Shown here piece by piece: positions 46,693-55,951 of a stretch of 64,000 bases of DNA. The translations under genes were made by a program, and so were the position numbers. The notes beneath the pieces were generated by a model. It was not told the DNA's origin. It did not search any database and was given only the letters and a program-made list of their open reading frames with translations. Within the stretch, counting starts at the first letter, position 1, and the number at the start of each line of letters is the position of its first letter. The DNA is from Woeseiaceae bacterium (GTDB taxonomy: Bacteria; Pseudomonadota; Gammaproteobacteria; Steroidobacterales; Woeseiaceae): positions 744,356 to 808,355 of the forward strand of contig JAJFKT010000026.1 in the NCBI GenBank assembly GCA_021773075.1, in the 5' to 3' direction.

Positions 46693-47894
46693 ACGGTAAT
46701 TTCTCAGCAGATAATCGCCCAGCGGTTCTCTATCTTTTCCCGGGGCCGAGATGGTATTTCGAACACGAATTTGATGCTCGTCTGGAGTCGCTTCAGGCTT
46801 ATGTAAGGCCCTATTTTTTTACGTCGACAGATTTTTGTATGAGAATCTGTCGGGGGGGCGCGGAACTAAGAAGTTTCGATTACCGGAAGACTTCCGGTGT
46901 TCACAAGTTGATCTACTATTTTCGATTCCTGTCAGTTGCTCTAAGTTACGCTCGGGAAATTCAGGCGGCTACTGGACGGTTGGATGCCATTGTTACCTAT
47001 GATCCGCTGGTTACAGGCCTCATGGGCCGTTTCATAGGATGGCGGCTTAAGTCGCCGACAATTTGTGAAATAAGTGGGTGTTACGGTGACAAGGAGTTAT
47101 ACGTAGACCGACCGATACTTGGTCCGCTTAGACGGCGACTCAATTTGGCCATAATTCGTTGGGTCACGCGGCAAGCAGCTGGCGTCAAAAAGCTCTTTGA
47201 TGAGCAACTGTCAAATACCATTGATGACAGTACTCCAATCCTCTGTTTATTCGATCATGTTAGCACAGAGCGTTTCTATCGATCTGACGGCGAAAAGATA
47301 ATTCTTGCTGTTGGGGCCCCTTTTTTTCCCAAGGGCTTCGGGGATTTGGTCATGGCATTCCAGCAGCTGCCCGAAAAGTATTCGCAGTGGCGCTTACGAA
47401 TCGTGGGTCACTTTGTTGGCGATTATGAAGAGATCCGACTACTAGTAGACAACCACCCTGGCATTGAGATCTGTAAAGCGATGATGCCGGAGGATATTCC
47501 GCACGAAATGGCGCGAGCGGATATATTTGTTTTGCCGTCGCGAAGCGAGGCGATGGGCAGAGTTTTGTTGGAAGCGATGGCAGCAGGAAAACCGCGAATT
47601 GGATCGAGAGTGGGCGGTATCCCCACAGTTATAAACGATGATGAGGATGGACTCCTTTTTGATGTCGGCGATATTGATCAACTATCGAACAAGCTAGAGC
47701 TTCTAATGAGTCGGCCGGACTTGCGCAAAACTATCGGTGACTCGGCTCTAAAACGTCTGAATCGGGAGTTCACAGTCGAAGAATATAGTCGGCGCTATTC
47801 TGACTTCATTATGGAAATCGTCGGGCTGTCAAAAGCTCGCCCGGACGATACAGCTAGCGACGAACGCATCAACGAAAATTCGGCAAGAAACTAA
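46689..47894 (+). CDS. Family 4 glycosyltransferase
   Basis: A 401-residue GT-B enzyme. The donor domain has AVGAPFFPKGFGDL near 205-218, LPSRSEAMGRVLLEAMAAGKPRI near 278-300 with the conserved glutamates, and VGGIPTVINDDEDG. The N-terminal domain has an aromatic EHEFDARL segment. It begins with ATG overlapping the stop of the previous glycosyltransferase, so both probably act in sequence on one repeat unit. Confidence 0.86.
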   Translation: MNGNFSADNRPAVLYLFPGPRWYFEHEFDARLESLQAYVRPYFFTSTDFCMRICRGGAELRSFDYRKTSGVHKLIYYFRFLSVALSYAREIQAATGRLDAIVTYDPLVTGLMGRFIGWRLKSPTICEISGCYGDKELYVDRPILGPLRRRLNLAIIRWVTRQAAGVKKLFDEQLSNTIDDSTPILCLFDHVSTERFYRSDGEKIILAVGAPFFPKGFGDLVMAFQQLPEKYSQWRLRIVGHFVGDYEEIRLLVDNHPGIEICKAMMPEDIPHEMARADIFVLPSRSEAMGRVLLEAMAAGKPRIGSRVGGIPTVINDDEDGLLFDVGDIDQLSNKLELLMSRPDLRKTIGDSALKRLNREFTVEEYSRRYSDFIMEIVGLSKARPDDTASDERINENSARN

Positions 47895-47909
47895 TTCTTA
47901 GGAACGTGT

Positions 47910-48776
47910 ATGTCACTAACGAAACCAACTGCTCGAGAAGTCCTTCTAGAACATGGCATGACCGATCTTAGCCAGAGGCAAAAAGACGTCGCTGAACAAC
48001 GTTTTTTTAATCAAATCAAGTTGGCCAATGGTACGCGAAAGACGACAGACGTTAACCGCCTCAGCGATTTGAATGAAATTTGTAACCGCATTTTGAGTGA
48101 AGTCACTGGTTCTAGAGAATTGCTAGATATCGGTATATCGTCCGGTATCACGACAGTCGAATGGATGGAATCTCTCGATAACGCTGGATTGCAATATCAT
48201 CTGGATGGATTCGACCTTTGCTTGGATGGGTATATTCATACAGTTACAAACTGGTTTCACGTGCTATGTGATTCAACTGATATTCCGCTAGAATTTGAGG
48301 TCTTCGGCTCGCCTATCGGGAACTATTTTGGTGAAAATTCGTATCACCGAGTAAAGAGAGTAATACCTGTGCTGCTGCTTAGGTTCTTTTATCGAGTAGC
48401 TAAGAGCTCAGGACTTAGTAAATCAGATAAACAACAAGTTCGACTGGTAACGCATCGCTTAACTGACTCCGACAAGTTTCGGATATTTGAATTTGACATA
48501 TCTCGTGTTCACGAGCTCGATAAGCGATACAGCATGATAAGAGCAGCAAATATCCTCAATCTGGAGTATTTCGATCGTGAATTTCTTTCTGACGCTGTAA
48601 GAAAGTTGAAAGGGCAGATAAACGATGGCGGGTTCTTGTGCGTGGCTCGTACACATGCCGATGGAACAAATCACGCGACAGTTTATCGAAAGGCGTTCGA
48701 TCGATTTGAAGTTATCGAACGACTTGGCAAAGGGTCAGAGATCGAGAGCATCATTGTGAGTCTAGACGGCGAATAG
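47910..48776 (+). CDS. Probable SAM-dependent methyltransferase
   Basis: A 288-residue protein with a motif I-like ELLDIGISSGITTVEWM near 70-86, the acidic DGFDLCLDG that follows, and a C-terminal strand/helix pattern (ANILNLEYFDREFL, GGFLCVARTHADGTNH) like class I methyltransferases. A long hydrophobic insert near 150-170 (VIPVLLLRFFYRV) is unusual. Function is inferred from fold only; a sugar methyltransferase for the polymer is likely given the neighbours. Confidence 0.6.
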   Translation: MSLTKPTAREVLLEHGMTDLSQRQKDVAEQRFFNQIKLANGTRKTTDVNRLSDLNEICNRILSEVTGSRELLDIGISSGITTVEWMESLDNAGLQYHLDGFDLCLDGYIHTVTNWFHVLCDSTDIPLEFEVFGSPIGNYFGENSYHRVKRVIPVLLLRFFYRVAKSSGLSKSDKQQVRLVTHRLTDSDKFRIFEFDISRVHELDKRYSMIRAANILNLEYFDREFLSDAVRKLKGQINDGGFLCVARTHADGTNHATVYRKAFDRFEVIERLGKGSEIESIIVSLDGE

Positions 48777-48828
48777 GGAAACCAGGTGTTACCGATATGT
48801 TTGACTCAAAATAAATAGGGCTGTTGAC

Positions 48829-50178
48829 TTGAGAAACCGAAATCCGTCGCGGATGAGCCGGGGATCGTCGGGCGAGAAACCGCCTTCCGAGGAGAATCAT
48901 CCGGCGCGATGGGTCCTCGGAATATTTTTCCTCATATTCGTATGCCGAGCAACGGAAACAATACCATTGATCGGTGTCTTGCCATTGGGCGATATAACCG
49001 TACTGATACTAATAGTAACGCTATTCACGGGCCCGAAACATTTGCTTGTACCTTTCTACGATACGCCACTTACAAAAGCGGTGACGGCGTTCGGGCTTCT
49101 AGCGATATTGAGTGTTGCTTACAGCATTTGGCCAGTCCAGTCGATAAGGTTTGTAATTAGCAGTGGGCTGCTCATCGCGATTTTGTATGTGTCTCTTGTT
49201 AAAATAATTCGCGCGCCTCGCGACGTGCAGTTTTTCTTTCGACTGATGATAATAGGCAGCGCGTTATTCACCTTCACCGGGATCGTGCTTGGTGACTGGG
49301 ATGGTAGGATCAGAGTTCAATCGGCTTTCGATACTAACGATCTTGCGATGTTTCTCGTGGTCATATTGCCGATGACGTTGTCTGAGCGAGCGTTGGCGAA
49401 GACGAGGTTGCATTCGATGTTGCTGGGCATTCTGACGTTAGGAATGATTTTACTGATCATTCTTACGAGTTCTCGAGGCGGTTTCTTAGCATTAGTCGCA
49501 GTTAGTTGTTACCTCTTACTATTCCCCGGATTTGTTGCTGGACGTCAGCAGGCGTCAATGCGTACGAAATTTGCGAGACTCGCCGCAATTGTTATTTTGG
49601 GTACTTCGATTCTCTTATTAGCACCGTCTCATACCCGAGAGCGGATTTTAGGAATTACAGAGCTGTCAGAGGACTACAACGTCACGTATGCTCGCGGGGG
49701 ACGACTTGGTATTTGGTCAAGAGGAATGGAATATCTCGGAAGTCATCCGTGGGGAGGCGGTGTTGCGAGCTATCAGCGGGTAGATGCAGTTATGGGTGGG
49801 CAGTTTAAAGCTCCACACAATTCATTCGTTCAAGTGTTTGTGGAAACGGGTGTGATAAATGGAGCGATTTATCTGTCGTTATTTTTTGGGTCATGGCTGG
49901 GTCTCCGTCGTGTCGCGAAATCGATTTCGCGTCAATCGGTTTTGCATGAATCGCAAGACGCACAGATCGTTTACGCATACAGTCACGCCTTGGCTGCTTC
50001 GCTAATCGGTTTTGTGGTTGCCGGGTTTTTTCTATCACATGGTTATTCGCCAATGTTATTTTCTTTGTGGGCATTTGTCGGCGTTGTTATTCGTTTGGCC
50101 AGGCGAAATGCGATTGGCGAGAACATCGGTGAGAGCCAGATGTCTTCGAGGTCAGTTCAATTGCGTCGAACATCCTAA
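48829..50178 (+). CDS. O-antigen ligase/polymerase-family membrane protein
   Basis: A 449-residue protein of about eleven helices with the Wzy_C-type periplasmic loop: SSRGGFLALVA near residue 207, then YLGSHPWGGGVASY and APHNSFVQVFVETG near 325-337, the latter with the conserved histidine. This fits WaaL/Wzy-type ligases and polymerases, including the O-antigen-ligase-like genes of XrtA loci. Start is TTG 48829 (AGGG further upstream) or ATG 48853; I cannot separate them. Confidence 0.8.
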   Translation: MRNRNPSRMSRGSSGEKPPSEENHPARWVLGIFFLIFVCRATETIPLIGVLPLGDITVLILIVTLFTGPKHLLVPFYDTPLTKAVTAFGLLAILSVAYSIWPVQSIRFVISSGLLIAILYVSLVKIIRAPRDVQFFFRLMIIGSALFTFTGIVLGDWDGRIRVQSAFDTNDLAMFLVVILPMTLSERALAKTRLHSMLLGILTLGMILLIILTSSRGGFLALVAVSCYLLLFPGFVAGRQQASMRTKFARLAAIVILGTSILLLAPSHTRERILGITELSEDYNVTYARGGRLGIWSRGMEYLGSHPWGGGVASYQRVDAVMGGQFKAPHNSFVQVFVETGVINGAIYLSLFFGSWLGLRRVAKSISRQSVLHESQDAQIVYAYSHALAASLIGFVVAGFFLSHGYSPMLFSLWAFVGVVIRLARRNAIGENIGESQMSSRSVQLRRTS

Positions 50179-50249
50179 TTTGAACACGATCGAAAAACTA
50201 TGTTTGGTACAAATACATATCATCAATGTGAAATGAATGGGGAACCATA

Positions 50250-51389
50250 TTGAGTAAAAAGCCAGGAATTCGAATTCACATTCTGACAAATCGGGATTCT
50301 ATTTCCGACGTGTCAAGAGACTGGGAGCAACTTATCGAAGGATCGGCGGCTGAGGTGCTTTCGTCTCCAAATTGGTGCCTGGCTTGGCTCGATGCGAATC
50401 AAGTTAGTCAGATCGCCATTTTCTGTGCCTACCAAGAATCGCAGCTGGTTGGTGTTTTGCCGATGGCATTGCATCGGACTGATGCCAAAGGATTGTTTCT
50501 GAACGTTGTTGCACCAATTGCCCCAGCAGACTACCAGCCTGCAATTGTCACCGGCGGGGTCCAGACAGGCATAATCCAGAAAATGCTGGGTGCTGCCTTT
50601 GAGCATTTTCGACATGTCGGGACGATTTCCTGGCCAAATATTCCGTCGGAGGATCCTGCGAACCAGGCAATTCTCGAATTCTGCGAATCGAACGGCATGC
50701 GAGTTTACGACGAATCCGAAATAGCACCAAGATTAAGTCTGGATGGCCGGGATTTTGATGAAGTTGAGAAGGCGTGGACCGCGAATCATCGTGGCGACGT
50801 GCGCAGGCGATATCGAAGGATACAGGAACTAGGTGACACGCGATTGTGGGAGCCGAAATCTCTCCGAGAGGCGGAGTCGGCGATCATGACCTTTTTTGAT
50901 GTCCACGACGAAAAGTGGCTGGCCAGTGGGTTCCCAGGACAATTCCAATCACCGTCGGTCCGAAAACATTTTCTTGCATTGGCGAAGAGGTTTTGGTCAA
51001 AGGGGCTCCATTTTACTACGGTGCGGTGTGGCGAAGTTGATGTTAGCTTTCACTTTGGGTTTCTTGCCGGAGGATGGGTCCAGTGGTACCGCCCATCGTA
51101 TCGCTCTGATTTCGGCAGATATTCGCCCGGAAAAGTTCATCTCTACCTTTTGACAAAAATGGCCTGTGACAAGGGGTGGAAAGGCATAGATTTCCTCTTG
51201 GGCGAAGAAAGTTACAAGGGATCATGGGCGAATGAAAAAATCACCGTGAATAGCCTGTGGATCGGTCCAGGCTCGCCGTCTCTGAGCTTTTGGTGGTTTT
51301 CTGTTGGTCGGCCATACTTCAAAAGAAAACTTGCATACAGGCTTTTGAGAGCCAAGGCGTTTGTTCAGAATTTAGGAAGGGCTAAGTGA
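50250..51389 (+). CDS. CelD/FemAB-like GNAT acyltransferase
   Basis: A 379-residue protein of the Acetyltransf_6 (BcsL/CelD) type: N-terminal EVLSSPNWCLAWLD, LVGVLPMALHR, a central WTANHRGDVRRRYRRI helix and C-terminal GRYSPGKVHLYLL near 295-307 with a DFLLGEESYKGSWA segment. Members are linked to polysaccharide or peptidoglycan modification; exosortase loci often carry a FemAB-related gene. TTG start with GGGGA upstream. It is coupled to the deacetylase by a GTGA overlap. Confidence 0.8.
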   Translation: MSKKPGIRIHILTNRDSISDVSRDWEQLIEGSAAEVLSSPNWCLAWLDANQVSQIAIFCAYQESQLVGVLPMALHRTDAKGLFLNVVAPIAPADYQPAIVTGGVQTGIIQKMLGAAFEHFRHVGTISWPNIPSEDPANQAILEFCESNGMRVYDESEIAPRLSLDGRDFDEVEKAWTANHRGDVRRRYRRIQELGDTRLWEPKSLREAESAIMTFFDVHDEKWLASGFPGQFQSPSVRKHFLALAKRFWSKGLHFTTVRCGEVDVSFHFGFLAGGWVQWYRPSYRSDFGRYSPGKVHLYLLTKMACDKGWKGIDFLLGEESYKGSWANEKITVNSLWIGPGSPSLSFWWFSVGRPYFKRKLAYRLLRAKAFVQNLGRAK

Positions 51390-52285
51390 TTCCGCAACTT
51401 GAATCTGGTATTCGCCGGGCGAAAAACAAAATTCGCAATATCGCTCGATCAGTTTATCGATTCTGTGTCCAGTTTATGTATAACAAGAGTCGTTATCGGC
51501 TGTTTCTCACGCAATCCTTTGAATCGATGAGCGATGAGCTTGCATTATTAGCGTCCGCCACGGGATCTTTTTCGTCATTCGTACGACCGATTCTGATCAG
51601 CGCTCCCTTCGGTCAATCAATGCTTGTGATGGCGCCCCATCAAGATGATGAGGTAATTGGTTGCGGCGGTGCGGCGGCCCTTCAGGCATTGTCCGGATCG
51701 TCAGTGACAACGATCATCTTGCAAGATGGCGCGGATGAACACAACAAGCTCGCTTTATCCAGAGAGCAAATGACGCGCCTCAGAAACGAGGAGTCGATGC
51801 AGGCAGCAAGCTGTCTGGGATTGCCCCCCCCAATATTCCTAGGATACGAGTCTTTGAAAGCAAGCCACGACGACGCGGTGGCCGCCATAGTAAATCATAT
51901 AGAGAGGAAGAGAGTCGACGCGGTCTTCCTGCCATTTGCTCTCGATGCACACCCGGACCACAGGGCCACGAACAAAATTCTCGCCGACGCCTTGGAGCAG
52001 GTCCGCAATAGCATTCGTATTTTTGGCTACGAAGTCTGGAGTCTTGCTGTTCCCAGTGTCATCGTGGAAATTGATGCTGTGATTGATCAGAAGTCGGAAA
52101 GTCTGCGCAGGTTCAAGATCGCGAATTCGGCCGTGGACTATGTAAACAGTTCAATTGGATTGGCAATGTATCGTACTCGATTTATCCCGGCTTCAAACAC
52201 CAAGTACGCTGAATGTTTTTTCGAGTGTCCGAGTGCGGAGTTCGTGGCGCTGGTTCGAAATCTGGAAGCGTCAAAAACGTACTGA
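51386..52285 (+). CDS. PIG-L/LmbE-family N-deacetylase
   Basis: A 299-residue protein with the zinc motif MAPHQDDEVIGCGG at about 82-95, where the usual PHPDDE is PHQDDE, and the second metal site DAHPDHRATN near 190-199. PIG-L enzymes remove acetyl groups from N-acetylated sugars or related molecules. Together with flanking GNAT acyltransferases it suggests removal and replacement of an N-acyl group on a sugar of the polymer (inference). GTG start overlaps the previous stop. Confidence 0.84.
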   Translation: MIPQLESGIRRAKNKIRNIARSVYRFCVQFMYNKSRYRLFLTQSFESMSDELALLASATGSFSSFVRPILISAPFGQSMLVMAPHQDDEVIGCGGAAALQALSGSSVTTIILQDGADEHNKLALSREQMTRLRNEESMQAASCLGLPPPIFLGYESLKASHDDAVAAIVNHIERKRVDAVFLPFALDAHPDHRATNKILADALEQVRNSIRIFGYEVWSLAVPSVIVEIDAVIDQKSESLRRFKIANSAVDYVNSSIGLAMYRTRFIPASNTKYAECFFECPSAEFVALVRNLEASKTY

Positions 52286-52297
52286 GAAGAATAGCGA

Positions 52298-52960
52298 ATG
52301 GGTCCAATGCGAGCGAAGTGGCGTCATGTCGAATACAATCTGCGAAATGGGGGGGTACGTCTTGTACTCAAGAAACTCTATTTCAGAGCCAAGGAATGGT
52401 TATGGTCGAGTTCATCCTGGCTCATATATCAAACACGGGGATCGACTTCCCACCCTGTTTCGAGTTCGGACCTGGAATATAAAGTATTGCAATTCGACAA
52501 CCTGTTGAGTCACCAATATGAGAAGGCGTTGGTGTTTCCAGAGGTGATTCGAAGTCGTCTCCAATCGGGTGGTCGCTGCTACGGTTTCTACTATGACGGT
52601 GAAATCGCGAATTTCGCTTGGGTGACTGATGAGGCGATAGAAATTGATCGAAGTTTGTCTTTGGATCTACCAGGATCAATAGCAATATTTGACTGTTTGA
52701 CGCTTCCAAATTATCGGGGACTCGGTATATACCCAAAAAGCTTGAGTATTCTGATTCGTCTGGGTCTTGATGCTGGCTTTAAGTCTGTCGTAATAATGGT
52801 TGACCCAACAAATACTCCGTCAATAAAGGGCATCGAACGCGCCGGTTTCTTATTGGAGTCCCGGCTGACTAGAAAACGGCGATTTGGGATTTCGACTGTC
52901 AGCAGATTGCGTCATGGAAAGATTGACGATGACGCCGTGTCGTCGAATCGCACTGAGTGA
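52298..52960 (+). CDS. GNAT-family acetyltransferase
   Basis: A 220-residue protein. The C-terminal half carries the GNAT core: a strand (IAIFDCLTLPNYRG), the acetyl-CoA loop LPNYRGLGIYPKSL near 145-158 and MVDPTNTPSIKGIERAGF near 168-188. The N-terminal 60 residues are basic and hydrophobic. The start ATG 52298 follows GAGAAG; ATG 52307 is an alternative. Follows the PIG-L deacetylase by 12 bases and probably acylates the freed amine. Confidence 0.78.
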   Translation: MGPMRAKWRHVEYNLRNGGVRLVLKKLYFRAKEWLWSSSSWLIYQTRGSTSHPVSSSDLEYKVLQFDNLLSHQYEKALVFPEVIRSRLQSGGRCYGFYYDGEIANFAWVTDEAIEIDRSLSLDLPGSIAIFDCLTLPNYRGLGIYPKSLSILIRLGLDAGFKSVVIMVDPTNTPSIKGIERAGFLLESRLTRKRRFGISTVSRLRHGKIDDDAVSSNRTE

Positions 52961-52987
52961 TTAAGGATATGGTCAAGTACTGATATT

Positions 52988-53011
52988 GCACGTGAATCTC
53001 CATTCACGTGC
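52988..53011. terminator. Perfect ten-pair hairpin between convergent genes
   Basis: GCACGTGAAT and ATTCACGTGC pair perfectly around a four-base loop (CTCC) in the 91-base gap between two converging genes. No long T-run follows on either side, so it may act as a bidirectional terminator of lesser strength or as an RNA-stabilising 3' stem. Confidence 0.6.
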
Positions 53012-53051
53012 GGTGCATTTGGCGAAAGTTTTTCAATCGAGCGCGTACTCG

Positions 53052-54332
53052 TTAGCCTGTTCCGGCTTTCGAAGTTCCAGTAGCCAACTCGTGGTACTTG
53101 TCGTGAGTGTTCTTCCAAGAAAACGTAATAGCAACATGACTACGCAGGTTTTCTCCCAGAGTCCTTGCGTGATCCGGATTGTCCAAAATTGAACGAAGGC
53201 GCAATGCCAAAAGCCTTGGGTTACCGGGTTCGACTAGATGCCCGTTCACGCCATCAGTAATTACCTCAGGAATTCCGCCAACGTTGGAGGCAACTACCGG
53301 AAGCGTAAAACACCCAGCCTCCAACAACACTATGCCAAATGGTTCTTGCCTGGACGGTAGTACAAAAATTGTGGCCCGCCTAAAGAACTCTGGCATTTCC
53401 CCGTGAGGAATGTCCAAGTAAAAGTTCACGCGATCATTCATATTTTCTTCAATACAAAGCCGCCTCAGCGAAGGAAGTGCGTCACTCTTCGCGCCGACCA
53501 GATTTAGTGTCAAATCTTCATGATCTTTCGAAATTGAGTTGAATGCTCGGATTAGCACATCCTGTCCCTTCTTATGTTCGAATTTTGCGACGTTCAAGAT
53601 GATTCGTTGATCGTGACTCGGATCGGTCTTCGACTGTACAACGAAACGAGCAACGTCAATTCCGTTGTGAATTGTCAATGGCGATACATCGTTCCCAAGT
53701 GCCGCGACAACTCTTTTACCTAGGTCATCGGAACAAACAATTATTCCGTCGGCCTGCCGGAAAAGAGTCCGCCATTTTTGTTTATCATTACTGGAGCTCT
53801 CCTCAATTACGGATAGATCAGCACCATGAAGTGATAACAATAAGAGTGGTCTTTCTTGACTATCCAAGATTCTATCCAGCGTATGTGCTGATTCTGTGAT
53901 GTAGTGCGGATTAATCGTAGTGATGGCGTTATCTACGCAGAATCGCTTGAACGAGCGCCGGAATCGACGCTCCCAGAACCAGTACATTGCGAAACCCTTA
54001 AGCCCAGTAATACTTGCACGCTCGCGAATCCGCCACCGCACTGTTTGTAGACCTTTATATTCTCCCCAGCGTGGTGAGATGTCGTCCCAACTGTTAATTA
54101 GTATGATCGGATCGAAAGTCCCGGATTCTTGCATTTGCAGGGCGAGATTGATAACGACTTGATTTACGCCACCGACATGCTCTGGTGACCAGGGCAGAAC
54201 GAACAGATAGCCGGGCAATCGAGTGGGTTTTTGCATAATATTGTTTACTAGGTCTTGAATAGCTTCGTTACTACATTCATCAAGATCACCGAGAAGTTGC
54301 CCTCTTCGCGTTGTGTTTCTGATTACGGGCAA
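53052..54332 (-). CDS. Family 4 glycosyltransferase
   Basis: A 426-residue GT-B enzyme. TTG start at 54332 has AGGA six bases upstream; a later ATG at 54236 would also give a full fold (LPWSPEHVGGVNQV starts at residue 46). Landmarks are ILNVAKFEHKKGQDVLI near 238-254, VLPSRQEPFGIVLLEAG near 328-344 with the spaced glutamates, and VGGIPEVITDGVNG. It is on the minus strand, co-directional with the flippase gene upstream. Confidence 0.87.
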   Translation of the reverse strand: MPVIRNTTRRGQLLGDLDECSNEAIQDLVNNIMQKPTRLPGYLFVLPWSPEHVGGVNQVVINLALQMQESGTFDPIILINSWDDISPRWGEYKGLQTVRWRIRERASITGLKGFAMYWFWERRFRRSFKRFCVDNAITTINPHYITESAHTLDRILDSQERPLLLLSLHGADLSVIEESSSNDKQKWRTLFRQADGIIVCSDDLGKRVVAALGNDVSPLTIHNGIDVARFVVQSKTDPSHDQRIILNVAKFEHKKGQDVLIRAFNSISKDHEDLTLNLVGAKSDALPSLRRLCIEENMNDRVNFYLDIPHGEMPEFFRRATIFVLPSRQEPFGIVLLEAGCFTLPVVASNVGGIPEVITDGVNGHLVEPGNPRLLALRLRSILDNPDHARTLGENLRSHVAITFSWKNTHDKYHELATGTSKAGTG

Positions 54333-54423
54333 TTGATCCTACGTTTCCAACATTATTGCGACACGTCATAACAACATACAAACGTAATTGTTTACAACAC
54401 TTGTCGAGGATCCTAAGCAAGTT

Positions 54424-55947
54424 CTACAAACGTAGGAGGCGCTTAAAAACCAGGCCCCTACCGGGGTAACGGGACTCCATGGAGGCTAGAAGCCACCGCA
54501 GGTCATCTCGTTGAAGAAAGACTACGAGCGGTAAGAACACTAGGCCACCTAGTACTACCTTCGATCCCAGTATTGCCAATGGCGACCATCCAGATGTAAA
54601 CTTCATGCCGAAAATCAAGACGATTACAATCGACATTATCGCAATACTAAAAAATGGGCGCATGAGTGCCGCCAAAGTAGTGGTAATACTCATTTCGAGT
54701 CGATTGAATAAAGATCGTTGGAGTAGCGCGAACACGAATGGTATTGGTAAGATCCAAGCCAAAGCCAATCCGGTCGCTCCATACGCTGACCCAAGTATGT
54801 AGAAAGCAGGTGGCATAATGAATAAGCGTATCAGACCAGAATGAGCGATATCGCGCGCGCCTCCAGCTGCGATAACCCCGGTCCCAATGATTGACAACAG
54901 CGGGACGAACATGGCGTACACGCAATAAATCTGCAATGCGGGAACATAGTCGATCCACTTCTCTCCCAACAATGCGAAAATCAGATCATCTGCGACAAGT
55001 ATTATTCCGGCGAAAATAGGAAACATGACAGTTGCGGTGATTCGGATCATTCGAATCAGAGCTCTGGTAAGACGTTCTGCGTCATCTCTGATACTCCCGA
55101 TCGCAGAGCCCCCGACATACATCAGGATCCCCGATATTTTCTCCAGCGGCGAATTGGCCAGGCCGGACATGAATGAGTAACCGCCCAGAGCGGTTGTTCC
55201 TGCCGCAATTGCTCCAACCCAGGCACCTGAGCTTTCCGCAAAGAAATTTGAGACCTGAGCAACCAAGACCTTCCTGGCATCAGATAGGGTTTTGTGAAGC
55301 CCTTCGAGGCTCGGGAACAAAGGACGAATGCTGAACGCACGAACGACCAGTCCAGTAAATACAACTTGCCCCGCTACGAACCCAACTACGAGCGACCAGT
55401 AGCCGAATCCGAGAATCGCACATGTAACAGCTGTTACTGACTCCGTAATCGCCAGAACAGCATGGAAAATAGATAGCTCGCGGAGTCGCAATTCGCGGCG
55501 CATACGAGCAACAGGAATCACCGTAATACCTGCGATTAGTGCTCCGCTGGCCACCGCAATTACAATCCAACGAACTCCCACACTTTCGTACAGCATCTCA
55601 ATGGGAACGGCCGCCACGGCCAACAGCACGAATGAGACTATGAAAAATGTGATTGACCACCCGTGTAGTCGTCGATACGCATTCTCAGGAAGTAACTCGC
55701 CAAGAACAACGACATTGCCAAAGCCCCCTTCGGCCACAAGGACGCCGAAACGAACGAAGACGGCGACTAACGCTACGTAGCCATAATCCTGCGGGCTCAA
55801 TAGCCTCGCCAAGATGATTGTTGCCGGCCAACTTACTATCAACGTGCCCCAACGTAGGGCCGCCACCCAAATGGCCTCACCAAACAGGTTGGAATTCAGA
55901 CTATCCGGGTTACTCAAGTTGTCCCGATCATTATTCTCGAATCGCAC
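54424..55947 (-). CDS. Second Wzx-type oligosaccharide flippase
   Basis: A 507-residue membrane protein with 12-14 helices. The N-terminus ALRWGTLIVSWPATIILARLL followed by SPQDYGYVALV is characteristic of the MOP flippases that export lipid-linked repeat units. It is unrelated in detail to the flippase at 13394, so the two probably serve different polymers. Starts four bases after the stop of the Tat-exported protein gene, so the two are co-transcribed. Confidence 0.87.
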   Translation of the reverse strand: MRFENNDRDNLSNPDSLNSNLFGEAIWVAALRWGTLIVSWPATIILARLLSPQDYGYVALVAVFVRFGVLVAEGGFGNVVVLGELLPENAYRRLHGWSITFFIVSFVLLAVAAVPIEMLYESVGVRWIVIAVASGALIAGITVIPVARMRRELRLRELSIFHAVLAITESVTAVTCAILGFGYWSLVVGFVAGQVVFTGLVVRAFSIRPLFPSLEGLHKTLSDARKVLVAQVSNFFAESSGAWVGAIAAGTTALGGYSFMSGLANSPLEKISGILMYVGGSAIGSIRDDAERLTRALIRMIRITATVMFPIFAGIILVADDLIFALLGEKWIDYVPALQIYCVYAMFVPLLSIIGTGVIAAGGARDIAHSGLIRLFIMPPAFYILGSAYGATGLALAWILPIPFVFALLQRSLFNRLEMSITTTLAALMRPFFSIAIMSIVIVLIFGMKFTSGWSPLAILGSKVVLGGLVFLPLVVFLQRDDLRWLLASMESRYPGRGLVFKRLLRL

Positions 55948-55951
55948 GCAC

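Noticed and set aside
52155..52508. Overlapping plus-strand frames across the deacetylase/GNAT junction
   Set aside because: They are in other frames of two clear genes and have no domain features.
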